This document shows, in pieces, positions 9,062 through 17,539 of a stretch of 64,000 bases of DNA (position 1 is its first letter; every line of letters starts with the position of its first letter). A model generated the notes under the pieces. It saw only the letters and a list, made by a program, of their open reading frames with translations, was not told where the DNA came from and did no database searches. Position numbers and translations under genes: made by a program. Source of the DNA: G965216695 sp965216695 (GTDB lineage: Bacteria > Pseudomonadota > Gammaproteobacteria > Pseudomonadales > Azotimanducaceae); contig OZ244212.1 in assembly GCA_965216695.1 (NCBI GenBank), positions 2,046,001-2,110,000 on the forward strand, written 5' to 3'.

Positions 9062-9884
9062 TCCCGGCAGCGCCGCGGCGAACGAGCCCTGCTACATCAC
9101 GGTCCATCAGTTCACCAGCCAGTCGCACGTTCGACTCGGGGCCGAGCACCAGGCGCAGCCACATCTCTTCGTCGAGGTCGGCCTGGGTTTCCGGCGAAAG
9201 CAGCGCGTTCCAGTTAACCTGCGGCCGAATGAAGTCGACGGAGTAATATCCGAACAGCAGCGCGCGCTCCTCGTCTTGAGTAACGTTAGCGCCGGACGTG
9301 TGCCACATGCGCCCGTCCATCGCGATCACCGCGCCGCGCGGCGCTTCGAACGCAGATGTGTGCGCGTACGGATCGTCCGGCAGATCGGCGGTCGTCTGAA
9401 ACCAGTGACTGCCCGGTAGAAATCGGGTTGCGCCGTTCGCCTCGTGCGTATCGTCCAGACACCAGATGATGTTCATCGACCAGGGCGCAAGCCAGGGCGC
9501 GGGCGCGACGAAGGCCTGGTCACTGTGCATGGCCATCGATCGACTGCCTGGGCGCGCAATATTGGCAGTGAAGTTACTGATACGGTAATGCTCGCCGAGC
9601 AGTCCGCGCACGAGCGTCACCGCCACCGGATGTCGAATCAGTTCGCGGAACAACGGGTGCAGCTCCAGCAGATTGAACACCCGAACGTTGCTGTCGTTCG
9701 GGTCGAGCTCGGGCATGAACGTGTTGCCACCACTCGCGCGGTACCGCGTTGCAGCGAGCTCGAGCGCCCGTCGTGCGTCGTCAATGCGCTCCGGAAGCAG
9801 CACGTCGCGCACCACGCACCATCCGTTTTGCCTAAGCTCGGCGGTCGCATCTTCAAGATCTCGAATCTCAAACACGGAACTCAT
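9045..9884 (-). CDS. Phytanoyl-CoA dioxygenase family (PhyH) protein 2
   Basis: A 279-residue Fe(II)/2-oxoglutarate oxygenase, distinct from the copy at 6392. The metal ligands are H120 and D122 (MHSDQAF) and H195 (WHTSGANV), with R207 as the likely 2-oxoglutarate partner. It is the first gene of a two-gene unit with the acyl-CoA ligase, whose start overlaps this stop by 17 bases. That suggests hydroxylation and CoA activation of the same acid, though the order and substrate are inferred. A REP hairpin lies in the divergent spacer upstream, between it and the SMP-30 gene. Confidence 0.87.
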   Translation of the reverse strand: MSSVFEIRDLEDATAELRQNGWCVVRDVLLPERIDDARRALELAATRYRASGGNTFMPELDPNDSNVRVFNLLELHPLFRELIRHPVAVTLVRGLLGEHYRISNFTANIARPGSRSMAMHSDQAFVAPAPWLAPWSMNIIWCLDDTHEANGATRFLPGSHWFQTTADLPDDPYAHTSAFEAPRGAVIAMDGRMWHTSGANVTQDEERALLFGYYSVDFIRPQVNWNALLSPETQADLDEEMWLRLVLGPESNVRLAGELMDRDVAGLVRRGAAGNADGP

Positions 9885-9964
9885 GATCGCCCTCCCGCAG
9901 CGATCTTATATCTTAGCGCCTGTTCCGTTTCGCCGCTTTCGGTCCTATGCTAGAGGGTCTGTGC

Positions 9965-10016
9965 GGGGTCAGATCAAAGGGACAGAGTCGTTACTCTGTC
10001 CCTTTGATCTGACCCC
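9965..10016. repeat. REP-type hairpin 2
   Basis: A perfect 24-bp inverted repeat (arms 9965-9988 and 9993-10016) with loop CGTT. It is a variant of the family in which both arms read GGGGTCAGATCAAAGGGACA, so the change is matched on both sides. It ends one base before the GGGGAGGA ribosome-binding site of the SMP-30 gene, so transcripts through it would carry a strong hairpin next to the RBS. Confidence 0.92.
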
Positions 10017-10031
10017 AGGGGAGGATTGCTA

Positions 10032-10928
10032 ATGAACGAAATAACGAGCGGACTTCGGTTTCCCGAAGGTCCGATCGCCATGCCCGACGGCACCGTCGTG
10101 CTGGTGGAGATTGAACGGCAAACGCTCAGCCGGGTGCACCCCGATGGCACAATCGAGGTTGTCGCAAACCTCGGAGGCGGGCCGAACGGTGCCGCCATCG
10201 GGCCGGACGGCGCCGCATACGTTTGCAACAACGGCGGCTTCAAGTGGCGCGAGAACAACGGCATCCTCGCGCCGGGGGGTACGCCCGACGACTACTCAGG
10301 CGGCCGCATCGAGCGCGTCGATCTCGCGTCTGGAAGCTTCGAGGTGCTCTACCGCGAGTGCGACGGCAGACCGCTGAATGGTCCCAACGACATCGTGTTC
10401 GATGCGGCCGGCGGTTTCTGGTTCACCGACCTCGGAAAAACCTACGATACGCACCGGGACATAGGCGCCGTCTACTACGCAACGCCCGACGGCGGCACGA
10501 TCAGCCGCCAACTGACGCATCGCGAGACGCCGAACGGCATCGCGCTGTCACCCGACGAAAAGACGCTCTACTTTGCGGAGACGATTACCGGCCGCGTGTG
10601 GGCCTACGACATCCAGTCGCCGGGCACCGTCGATCAATCGTCCGCGCGTCTGCTGGTGGGCCTACCCGGGTTTCAACTGCTCGATTCAATGGCCGTGGAC
10701 TCCGCCGGCAACGTATGCGTTGCCACGTTGGTGAACGGCGGTATTACCGTCATCTCACCGGATGGCTCCAGCGTGGAACATATCGCTACCGGCGATCCGT
10801 TCACCACCAACATCTGCTTCGGTGGTGACGATCTGACGACCGCCTACATCACCCTGTCTGGAACTGGCCGTCTGGTGAGCACCCCCTGGCCGAGACCGGG
10901 TCTGAAACTCAATTACCTGAACACGTGA
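10032..10928 (+). CDS. SMP-30/gluconolactonase-like propeller enzyme
   Basis: A 298-residue SMP-30/LRE-type six-blade propeller. Family features include LRFPEGPIAMPDG at the start (metal-binding Glu), GGPNGAAIGPDG, the GPNDIVFDAAGGFWFTD segment with the conserved Asn and Asp, and TPNGIALSPDEKTLYFAET. It lacks a signal peptide, so it should be cytoplasmic. The start is ATG at 10032 behind a strong GGGGAGGA. Such enzymes hydrolyse sugar lactones or other esters with a divalent metal. It leads a plus-strand run with the ferritin-like protein and enoyl-CoA hydratase. Confidence 0.83.
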   Translation: MNEITSGLRFPEGPIAMPDGTVVLVEIERQTLSRVHPDGTIEVVANLGGGPNGAAIGPDGAAYVCNNGGFKWRENNGILAPGGTPDDYSGGRIERVDLASGSFEVLYRECDGRPLNGPNDIVFDAAGGFWFTDLGKTYDTHRDIGAVYYATPDGGTISRQLTHRETPNGIALSPDEKTLYFAETITGRVWAYDIQSPGTVDQSSARLLVGLPGFQLLDSMAVDSAGNVCVATLVNGGITVISPDGSSVEHIATGDPFTTNICFGGDDLTTAYITLSGTGRLVSTPWPRPGLKLNYLNT

Positions 10929-10969
10929 GAGCCCGCGTGCGCTGACGAACGAACAACACAGGACACACC

Positions 10970-11542
10970 ATGAACACTCCGACTTTCATTCCGCTTCTCA
11001 ACTCCATCGCCGTGAACGAGGCCAAAGGCCAGCAACTGCTGCAAACGTGGGCCGACGCAACGAGCGATGAGCAACTGAAATCCGTGCTGCAGATGGTTGC
11101 GATCCGCGAGGGCGAACACGCGATGGCCTTCACCAAGCGATTGTGCGAACTGGGGCATGCCGTGGACGAAGAGAACGCATACCAGGTTTTCAAAGACTTC
11201 GACGCCCTGGTAACGTGCGCGGGCTCCGACGCTTCCGATGCCGACAAGGTCAGCCTCCTCGGCGGCAATACCGGCGGCGACGGCAAAGACCCGTTTCGCG
11301 GCTTCTTCAACGACACCACGATCGACCCGCAAACCGGCGCGTTACTCGGCCGCTATATCGCCGAAGAGCGCGACAGCGGCCGCCGCCTACGAGCCGAGTA
11401 CGAGCGCGTGTGCAACGGCGCGACCCGTGCGCAGGCGTCGGCCGAACCCAAGTCGAACGACCTTGCCGAACTCACGGCATGCATTGCGTCGCTGCAGGCA
11501 GACGTGGCCAAGCTGCGCAAGAAGATGAAGAAGCTCGCCTGA
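10970..11542 (+). CDS. Ferritin-like helical protein with basic coiled-coil tail
   Basis: A 190-residue mostly helical protein. Residues 5-60 contain VNEAKGQQLLQTWADAT and IREGEHAMAFTKRL, which look like the first two helices of a ferritin-like bundle with EGEHA as half of a metal site. EERDSGRRLRAEYERV near 130-145 may be another helix with Glu residues. The C-terminus (about 162-190) is a heptad-like helix ending in LRKKMKKLA. I infer the fold from pattern only. It sits 41 bases after the SMP-30 gene and 22 bases before the enoyl-CoA hydratase, so probably in one operon. Confidence 0.6.
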   Translation: MNTPTFIPLLNSIAVNEAKGQQLLQTWADATSDEQLKSVLQMVAIREGEHAMAFTKRLCELGHAVDEENAYQVFKDFDALVTCAGSDASDADKVSLLGGNTGGDGKDPFRGFFNDTTIDPQTGALLGRYIAEERDSGRRLRAEYERVCNGATRAQASAEPKSNDLAELTACIASLQADVAKLRKKMKKLA

Positions 11543-11564
11543 ACCGCCTGGAGCCCAGCCAAAG

Positions 11565-12347
11565 ATGACATCTCACATCCGCTACGACGTCTCAGACGGG
11601 GTCGCAACGCTAACGATCGACCGCCCCGAGAAAAAGAATGCAATGACCTACGCGATGCTCGGCGAGTTCATCGACACGCTGCACGCGGCCGGTAAGGAAG
11701 CGGACACGCGCGTGCTGATCATCACCGGCCGGCCAGGCGTTTTCTGCGCCGGTACCGACCTCGCAGACCTAGCGACCATTCCGGGGGAACAGCGCGGGCT
11801 ACGCGGCAGCGCGACAGAGCGAGGCCGTTGGTGGCCAATCGTCGAATGCCCGGTTCCCGTGATCGCCGCGGTGGACGGGCCGGCCGTTGGCATGGGCGCC
11901 GAGTTCACGTCGCAATGCGACTTCCGCATTGCCACCCCCAACGCGCGGTTTGCGTGGAACTTCGTGCATCGCGGCCTGGTACCGGACACCGGCGCGGGCA
12001 GCTGGTTGCTACCCAGGTTGATCGGCACCGCCAACGCGCTGCGTCTGCTGTACACCGGCGAGTTTCTGAGCGCCGACGCCGCCGCGGGGCTCGGCTACGT
12101 GCACCAGATTGTAGAACCCTCAGAACTCATACCCACGGCCGAGTCTCTGGCGCGGGCGATCGCCAAAGGCTCGCCGTTCTCGCAACGACGAATCAAGACA
12201 TTGGTATACGAGGGGCTGGGCGCAGACGTCGAAGCGCACATGACCCGGCACACGGCCGCGCTTAAAGAGTGCTTTGCCAGTAACGATCACCGCGAGGGGG
12301 TCGCCGCTTTCCTGGAGCGGCGCGACGCGGACTTCACCGGTACGTAA
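11565..12347 (+). CDS. Enoyl-CoA hydratase/isomerase family protein
   Basis: A 260-residue crotonase-fold protein. It has TLTIDRPEKKNAMTYAML at the N-terminus, the oxyanion-hole segment FCAGTDLADLA, and PVIAAVDGPAVGMGAEFTSQCDFRIA with the second oxyanion loop. RFAWNFVHRGLVPDTGAGSWLLPRLIG follows; the position of the second catalytic Glu of hydratases appears to be a neutral or Asp residue (VPDTGA), so isomerase, hydrolase or another crotonase chemistry is possible. It follows the ferritin-like gene by 22 bases. The reaction acts on an acyl-CoA, consistent with the nearby ligase. Confidence 0.87.
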   Translation: MTSHIRYDVSDGVATLTIDRPEKKNAMTYAMLGEFIDTLHAAGKEADTRVLIITGRPGVFCAGTDLADLATIPGEQRGLRGSATERGRWWPIVECPVPVIAAVDGPAVGMGAEFTSQCDFRIATPNARFAWNFVHRGLVPDTGAGSWLLPRLIGTANALRLLYTGEFLSADAAAGLGYVHQIVEPSELIPTAESLARAIAKGSPFSQRRIKTLVYEGLGADVEAHMTRHTAALKECFASNDHREGVAAFLERRDADFTGT

Positions 12348-12373
12348 CCGGAGCGCCGCGGTCGATCCGCGGC

Positions 12374-13171
12374 TCACTCAAATGGGTCGATGAAACGGAT
12401 GTTGTCCTTCGCAATACCGTCACGCACCACGTCGAGACCGCCGGTCTTGATCATCCACTCCAGGCGGTGATCCCGATACTCGCGTTTGAACAGGCCCGCC
12501 TCCATGGCCTGACGTACCTCTTCGAGACTCACGGCTTCCGAATCGAACGACACGGCCTCGGCCGCTTCACGGCACTGGCGCACGCTCGGGCGTTCATTGA
12601 CCCGCGCAAGCCACGCAGCGAGTTTGCCGTCCGGCACCGCGCCGAAGCCGACGGCGCCGTTCACAAAGGGCGCAACGCATAGATCGCCCCAGCCGAAGGC
12701 ATCACCGTTGAACCACTCGGCGTCGCCGATCTGAACGTCGAGCCACCGGTACCACCGGTTGATCTGTTCCAACCCTTGCGCAAACATTGCATCGGCCCGG
12801 TCACCGCCGCGGCCGAAATGACGCAACTCCGACAACCCCCAGGTAATGGCTTCGAAGTGCGTGTCGAGCACGTCTTCCAGCATACGCACCCGGGCTCGTT
12901 CGAGGGGGCTCGCCGGCAGCATCGCGGGTTCCGGCCACCGGTCCTCGATGTATTCGATGATTACCGACGAGTCGAACACCCGCACGTCTTCGTCTTCCAC
13001 GAGCGCCGGCACCTCGCCCCGCGGGCTGGCGTCCGCGAACCTGCCGCTGGTTGCGCCGCTGCCGATCGCGTCCGGCATCTGCGTCGTGAACTCGACGCCC
13101 TTCTCCAGCAGCATGATCTTCACCTTCTGAGCGTAGGGTGACAGAGGATGGTCGTACACGACGAGGGCCAT
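12374..13171 (-). CDS. Glutathione S-transferase family protein
   Basis: A 265-residue cytosolic GST-like protein. The N-terminal thioredoxin fold includes LVVYDHPLSPYAQKVKIMLLEKG, where a Ser-Pro-Tyr replaces a typical CPxC/S site, and EVPALVEDEDVRVFDSSVIIEYIEDRW with the cis-Pro and the glutathione-binding ES/DS motif. The C-terminal helical domain carries FGWGDLCVAPFV (family N-capping box region). The ATG at 13171 has GGAGA upstream; the frame is open to 13228. It converges on the enoyl-CoA hydratase with 26 bases between. The substrate is unknown; detoxification or ether/epoxide cleavage are usual roles. Confidence 0.85.
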   Translation of the reverse strand: MALVVYDHPLSPYAQKVKIMLLEKGVEFTTQMPDAIGSGATSGRFADASPRGEVPALVEDEDVRVFDSSVIIEYIEDRWPEPAMLPASPLERARVRMLEDVLDTHFEAITWGLSELRHFGRGGDRADAMFAQGLEQINRWYRWLDVQIGDAEWFNGDAFGWGDLCVAPFVNGAVGFGAVPDGKLAAWLARVNERPSVRQCREAAEAVSFDSEAVSLEEVRQAMEAGLFKREYRDHRLEWMIKTGGLDVVRDGIAKDNIRFIDPFE

Positions 13172-13268
13172 AGGGGTCTCCGACAACGGGTAGCCGCCAT
13201 TCTCCGTGGTTTTCCAAAGCGGCGCCATGCCTTAGGCTTGGTGTTCCACACAACGGAACCGTTGGGCC

Positions 13269-13787
13269 ATGCTCACCGTAGACAACCTGGTGCGAACGCT
13301 GAAGGAAGGGCGCGACAGCGTTGCCGTGAAACTCGAATACAACGAAACGCGCCCAGCTAAAGGCGGCAAGAAGACCACCGAACTGGGGGTCACCTTCCGG
13401 ATATGCCCGCCCGGCAAACACGGCGCCGAGTGTTCGTACACCAGCCTGCACTTTCACTACTCCGAGGCGGAAAATCGCGTAGCCGACGCGACGCCCGTGA
13501 TCACCGCGCACTTCAAGGAAGGGCGGGCGAAAACGGCGAATCAGGGTTGGGACCTGAAGCCCTATGACGCGTTTGCACTGTATTTCCTGATCTGCGTGCA
13601 CAAACCCAACGCCAACGAGTTCAAGCCGTTTCGCGTACGGGTCACTGAAAGCGGCGTGGATGGTCTGATTCGTTCCGGAAATATACGAGCGCTGAAGTCA
13701 GTTTACGTGAGCGATGTGTTCGATCTAGCATTCTGGGACAAAGACGCGTGGACCAAGATGATGCACTGGGTGTCCGGAAGCGGCTGA
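13269..13787 (+). CDS. Hypothetical protein, 172 aa
   Basis: Not recognised. A 172-residue soluble protein without signal peptide or membrane helix. It has mixed charged and aromatic segments such as CSYTSLHFHYSEAEN and FDLAFWDKDAWTKMMHWVS at the end. It diverges from the GST gene across about 100 bases and precedes the FMN enzyme gene by 57 bases on the same strand. The conserved look of the aromatic-rich C-terminus and neighbour-like codon use support a genuine gene. Confidence 0.6.
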   Translation: MLTVDNLVRTLKEGRDSVAVKLEYNETRPAKGGKKTTELGVTFRICPPGKHGAECSYTSLHFHYSEAENRVADATPVITAHFKEGRAKTANQGWDLKPYDAFALYFLICVHKPNANEFKPFRVRVTESGVDGLIRSGNIRALKSVYVSDVFDLAFWDKDAWTKMMHWVSGSG

Positions 13788-13844
13788 CGCCCCGTCTCTT
13801 ACAGTAGTAGTAAACTCGACAGCTCGCGGTATTCGAGCACAATC

Positions 13845-15044
13845 ATGGCCCTCTTTTCCGAACCGGTTACATGTATTGAAGACCTGAAACGCATGCATCG
13901 GCGACGGGTGCCCAGAATGTTTTTCGACTACGCCGAATCCGGTTCCTGGTCCGAGTCCACGTTTCGCGCCAACGAAGCAGATTTCGCCGACATCACGCTC
14001 CGCCAGCGCGTTGCCGTGAACCTGGAGAACCGCTCCATCGCAGGCGCGATGATCGGCGAAGACGTGGCCATGCCGGTCGCACTCGCACCCACCGGGCTCA
14101 CCGGAATGCAGTGGGCGGAAGGCGAGATTCTCGCTGCGCGCGCCGCCGAACGGTTCGGCGTACCCTTCACCCTGTCCACCATGAGCATCTGCTCGATCGA
14201 GGACGTCGCCGCCGCAACCCGCAAACCCTTCTGGTTTCAACTCTACGTAATGCGCAACCGCGAGTTCATCGGCAATCTGATCGATCGGGCAAAGAACGCA
14301 GGATGTTCAGCGCTGGTGCTGACGCTGGACCTGCAGATCATGGGACAGCGGCACAAAGATATCAAAAACGGCTTGTCCACCCCGCCCTCACCTACGCTTG
14401 CAAACCTGCTGAACCTCGCCACCAAACCGCGCTGGTGCCTGGCAATGGCGCAAACTGACAAACGCGGTTTTCGTAACGTATTGGGGCACGTGCCGGGTGT
14501 GGAGAACATGCGCACGCTCGGTCAATGGTCGGCCGAACAGCTCGACCCAACGCTCAACTGGGACGACGTTGCCTGGGTCAAGGAACGCTGGGGCGGCAAG
14601 CTCATTCTGAAAGGCATCATGGACGCCGAAGACGCCCGGCTAGCCGTGGCCAGCGGCGCGGACGCACTCGTGGTGTCCAACCATGGCGGACGCCAGCTCG
14701 ACGGCGCGCCGTCCACAATCTCGGTGCTGCCGCACATCGTGAACGCAGTCGGCGATAAGATCGAGGTATGGGTCGACGGCGGTATCCGAAGCGGTCAGGA
14801 CGTTTTCAAAGCCGTTGCGCTCGGCGCGAAAGGTACGATGATCGGCCGCGCCTTCCTGTACGGACTGGGCGCCATGGGCGAAGCCGGTGTGACGCGTTGC
14901 CTGGAGCTGATCGCCAACGAGCTGGATCTTACGATGGCGTTTTGCGGATTGTGCGATCTGACACAGGCGAACCGGGAACATATCGTTCGCTGTGACTTCG
15001 TTGAACCGGCTCCAGCGACTCGAACAGGTCCACCAGCTGTGTGA
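13845..15044 (+). CDS. FMN-dependent alpha-hydroxy acid oxidase/dehydrogenase
   Basis: A 399-residue member of the lactate/glycolate/mandelate oxidase family, a cytoplasmic TIM barrel with FMN. Visible family segments are VPRMFFDYAESGSWSE, ALAPTGLTGMQWAEGE, PFWFQLYVMRNREF, LILKGIMDAEDARLA (FMN-binding Lys), the catalytic SNHGGRQLDGAPSTI with the His base and Arg, and VWVDGGIRSGQDVFKA. The conserved domain ends near residue 385. The last 10 or so residues, including RTGPPAV, look like read-on sequence, and the gene end overlaps the convergent lipoprotein gene by 116 bases. The 2-hydroxy acid oxidised is not known. Confidence 0.9.
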   Translation: MALFSEPVTCIEDLKRMHRRRVPRMFFDYAESGSWSESTFRANEADFADITLRQRVAVNLENRSIAGAMIGEDVAMPVALAPTGLTGMQWAEGEILAARAAERFGVPFTLSTMSICSIEDVAAATRKPFWFQLYVMRNREFIGNLIDRAKNAGCSALVLTLDLQIMGQRHKDIKNGLSTPPSPTLANLLNLATKPRWCLAMAQTDKRGFRNVLGHVPGVENMRTLGQWSAEQLDPTLNWDDVAWVKERWGGKLILKGIMDAEDARLAVASGADALVVSNHGGRQLDGAPSTISVLPHIVNAVGDKIEVWVDGGIRSGQDVFKAVALGAKGTMIGRAFLYGLGAMGEAGVTRCLELIANELDLTMAFCGLCDLTQANREHIVRCDFVEPAPATRTGPPAV

Positions 15045-15702
15045 CAACGGCGCCGAACGACTCCGATTCGGCGGCAAAACGCGCGCGTTCAATTGCCGCA
15101 CGCGTGCCCCAGTAGTCGGACCGCTGACGGTGGGACGCGGTCGCTTCGGCAACGCCCCAGACGAACCCGCTGCGCACGTCTACGACCATCGCCGACGTGG
15201 TTGCATCCACGTGCGACTTTCGGTTTGGTAAAAACCCCAGACTGATCGCCTGCAGCGGACCCACCCGACCGACATCGGTGCGAAACGCGGTATCGATGGA
15301 GTAGACGATCAACAGATCCGCTTTCAATTCGGCCGACGCGGCGCGCAGTGTCTGCAGGTCGTCAAGCCGTTGCGGCAACAGCATGCGCGTCAAGGGGGCA
15401 AGCGCCGAGATTGTGGACGTCGCGGCAAGTCGCTCGAAGTCTGCCTCTGTTTCAACGTCACGCGCGGTAACGACAGAGAAGCGGCCGTGACTGTAGCTCG
15501 TGTTGGACTGCGAAAGATACCCCGACGACTGCAACCGGGCAGTCACCACCCGCGCGGGCAACGGCGATGCTGGCTCGCGCTGGAGCGCCGCGTCGATCCC
15601 GGCGCCGTGGATGCCGCCCAGGGCAACGCCGGATCCGGGTGTTACGTAGTGTTTGCACCCGGCGCTGACGCAGACGATGAGTACCAAGAGGAGGTGGCGC
15701 AT
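14929..15702 (-). CDS. Lipoprotein, function unknown
   Basis: A 257-residue protein with a lipoprotein signal (MRHLLLVLIVCVSAGC, Cys at 16). The mature part has mixed alpha/beta character, including LKADLLIVYSIDTAF and VDATTSAMVVDVRSGFVWGVAEATA, reminiscent of outer-membrane lipoproteins that assemble like CsgG/LptE-type domains; I cannot assign it firmly. GGGAGA lies upstream of the ATG. The last 25 or so residues are encoded antisense to the hydroxy-acid oxidase gene, so the real domain probably ends near 15000 and the tail was gained by loss of an earlier stop. Confidence 0.68.
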   Translation of the reverse strand: MRHLLLVLIVCVSAGCKHYVTPGSGVALGGIHGAGIDAALQREPASPLPARVVTARLQSSGYLSQSNTSYSHGRFSVVTARDVETEADFERLAATSTISALAPLTRMLLPQRLDDLQTLRAASAELKADLLIVYSIDTAFRTDVGRVGPLQAISLGFLPNRKSHVDATTSAMVVDVRSGFVWGVAEATASHRQRSDYWGTRAAIERARFAAESESFGAVVTQLVDLFESLEPVQRSHSERYVPGSPVSDRTIRKTPS

Positions 15703-15934
15703 GAAATTTCTCCCGAAATCTTCGCACCAAGCCTACGAACGCCGTTGGACCAAGACCAACGGTGTGCCGATCGTCGCACCCGGTGATCCCGCGGGTCGCT
15801 TACCACGGGACCCGACGTCCCAGCCCGTCTCCGCTACGGGCGTCTTCCGAATCGCGCCAGAGGCGATCAGCGAAACGCACGCGACAATGACGCGGTTCGA
15901 AGGCAGAATCGTGTATCAGAGCGACGCGCCGTAG
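15701..15934 (+). CDS. Possible small protein, 77 aa (doubtful)
   Basis: An open frame of 77 codons beginning at an ATG with AGGAGG eight bases upstream. The ATG and the ATG of the divergent lipoprotein share one CATG palindrome, and the AGGAGG is also the Leu codons of the lipoprotein signal peptide, so the RBS may be coincidental. The peptide has no recognisable domain. It ends 39 bases before the LLM gene on the same strand, which leaves it as either a leader ORF or chance. Confidence 0.28.
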   Translation: MKFLPKSSHQAYERRWTKTNGVPIVAPGDPAGRLPRDPTSQPVSATGVFRIAPEAISETHATMTRFEGRIVYQSDAP

Positions 15935-15973
15935 CCGTCGCGTAACCAAGTGACACGAGTTTCGGGGGAAGCC

Positions 15974-16831
15974 ATGAAAGTAGGACTCGCATTCGCCAGC
16001 AGCATCGCCATCGACGGCCAGAACACTCTGCAACTGTGCCGTGCGGCCGAAGACGCCGGTTTCGAATCGGTATGGGGGGGCGAGCATGTGATTCTGCCCG
16101 ACACGATCATTTCGAAGTATCCATACACCGCAGACGGTAAGATTCCGGCCGAGCCCGACACGCCGATTCCAGACCCATTGATCTGGCTCGCGTTCGCCGC
16201 CGCGGCGGCGCCGAAGTTGCGGCTCGGCACCTGCATTCTGATCGTTCCGCAGCGCAACCCGATCATTCTCGCGAAAGAGCTCGCCACGCTCGACGCACTT
16301 TCGGGCGGCCGCGTGGAACTGGGCCTGGGCGTCGGCTGGCTGAAGGAAGAGTTCGATGCGCTGGGCGTGCCCTGGGAGCGTCGCGGAGCACGAAACGACG
16401 AATATATTGCCGCGATGCGCGCGCTGTGGAGTCAGCCGCATGCGGAGTTTCACGGCGACTTCGTCGACTTCGATCCGGCCACCTGCAGTCCCCGGCCGGT
16501 GAACGGCAACATTCCCGTGCACGTCGGCGGCGATACCGACGCCGCCATCCGGCGCGCAGTGCGGATTGCGGACGGTTACTTCCCGGGTGAAGGCGATCCG
16601 GCAAAACTCGACGCGCTGTTGACACGATTGCGCAATGCCGCGGAAGACGCAGGACGGGACCCGAAGAGCATCGAAATCAACGCGATGTTCGGCGCGCAGA
16701 TGGCCGACCCGAAAGCAGGCGTGGAACAACTTGCCGAAATCGGTGTCGATCGAATCATGGTCCCCGCGTTCTTTTTCGCGGGCCCCGATGGTGTGGAACG
16801 CCTCAAGCAGCTCGGCGAACAGATCTGCTGA
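15974..16831 (+). CDS. LLM-class (probably F420-dependent) oxidoreductase
   Basis: A 285-residue luciferase-like monooxygenase-superfamily enzyme with a TIM barrel. MKVGLAFASSIAIDG, GFESVWGGEHVILPD, LRLGTCILIVPQRNPIILAKELATLDALSGGRVELGLGVGWLKEEFDALG and IPVHVGGDTDAAIRRAVRIADGYFPG match the TIGR03619-like F420-dependent group best, although FMN cannot be excluded. The ATG at 15974 follows GGGGGAAG. This family is most common in actinobacteria and is also found in some uncultured proteobacteria. A second LLM enzyme at 51143 and a deazaflavin-type reductase at 24334 point the same way. Confidence 0.83.
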   Translation: MKVGLAFASSIAIDGQNTLQLCRAAEDAGFESVWGGEHVILPDTIISKYPYTADGKIPAEPDTPIPDPLIWLAFAAAAAPKLRLGTCILIVPQRNPIILAKELATLDALSGGRVELGLGVGWLKEEFDALGVPWERRGARNDEYIAAMRALWSQPHAEFHGDFVDFDPATCSPRPVNGNIPVHVGGDTDAAIRRAVRIADGYFPGEGDPAKLDALLTRLRNAAEDAGRDPKSIEINAMFGAQMADPKAGVEQLAEIGVDRIMVPAFFFAGPDGVERLKQLGEQIC

Positions 16832-16906
16832 GGCCAAACAGAATCCCTCGGCGTCGAGGTTGTGGGATGAAGCTCAGGGTTGAACCCAGGCAAGTGCAAC
16901 GCAGAG

Positions 16907-17539
16907 ATGCGAAAGCACGCTGAAGCATCCACCGCAGGCCCCTTCTCCCAGTGGGGTCTTGTTATGTGTTCATGCTTGCTGTCGTTCACGCTGGCCACCA
17001 TCTCGGCGCGCACCGATGCGACCGTAGCGACGCCGCAATCTCCGCCCTCCCCACCGCCGTGCAACGGCGAGGTGCCCTCCGACATCGTCGGAACCTGGCA
17101 CGGTGACATGGACCGCACGCTGACAGAGGGTTTCGCACCGGGTGCGCGTGTACCGTCAGCCAACGAATTGAACACCGGTCCGATGACCTTTACTGAGGAC
17201 ACCTTACGTGTTGAGTTGCCCGGTGAGGTCACGCTGGAGAGGAGCTTCACCCTCGTCGGGGGCAGCGCCAACCGCTACGACCTGGAAGTGCGCGACGCCA
17301 AAGGTGCAACGACGCCCATGACGGTGTTCCTCGTTCCCTGTGGTATTGCAATCGAAATTACCCGAGACAGATCCTGCGTCGAAGATTTCTGTCGCAACGT
17401 ATCCGAAGAGCTGCAAACCAGGTACGGGATACCAACGGACGCACCGCACCGCAGCCCCGAGGTCACCCCACCGGCGAGTGACACCCCGCGGCCCGAAGCC
17501 CCGCAACGCTTTTTCTACTTTCCGGCTCCGCCGGAGTGA
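16907..17539 (+). CDS. Exported hypothetical protein, Pro-rich ends
   Basis: About 210 residues, not recognised. A hydrophobic segment (WGLVMCSCLLSFTLATISA, about residues 16-34) should be a signal peptide, or a lipoprotein signal if the Cys is used. A Pro-rich linker, a beta-rich domain beginning VGTWHGDMDRTL, and a Pro-rich tail follow. The opening VGTWHG pattern is common in small lipocalin-like or extracytoplasmic domains, but I do not assert this. The start is uncertain: TTG 16880, ATG 16907 and ATG 16964 are all possible. Its stop overlaps the GTG of the next gene (GTGA), so they are coupled. Confidence 0.6.
   Translation: MRKHAEASTAGPFSQWGLVMCSCLLSFTLATISARTDATVATPQSPPSPPPCNGEVPSDIVGTWHGDMDRTLTEGFAPGARVPSANELNTGPMTFTEDTLRVELPGEVTLERSFTLVGGSANRYDLEVRDAKGATTPMTVFLVPCGIAIEITRDRSCVEDFCRNVSEELQTRYGIPTDAPHRSPEVTPPASDTPRPEAPQRFFYFPAPPE

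Noticed and set aside
15800..16837. Long minus-strand open frame opposite the LLM gene
   Set aside because: Arg/His-rich translation without domains; shadow of the high-GC plus-strand gene.
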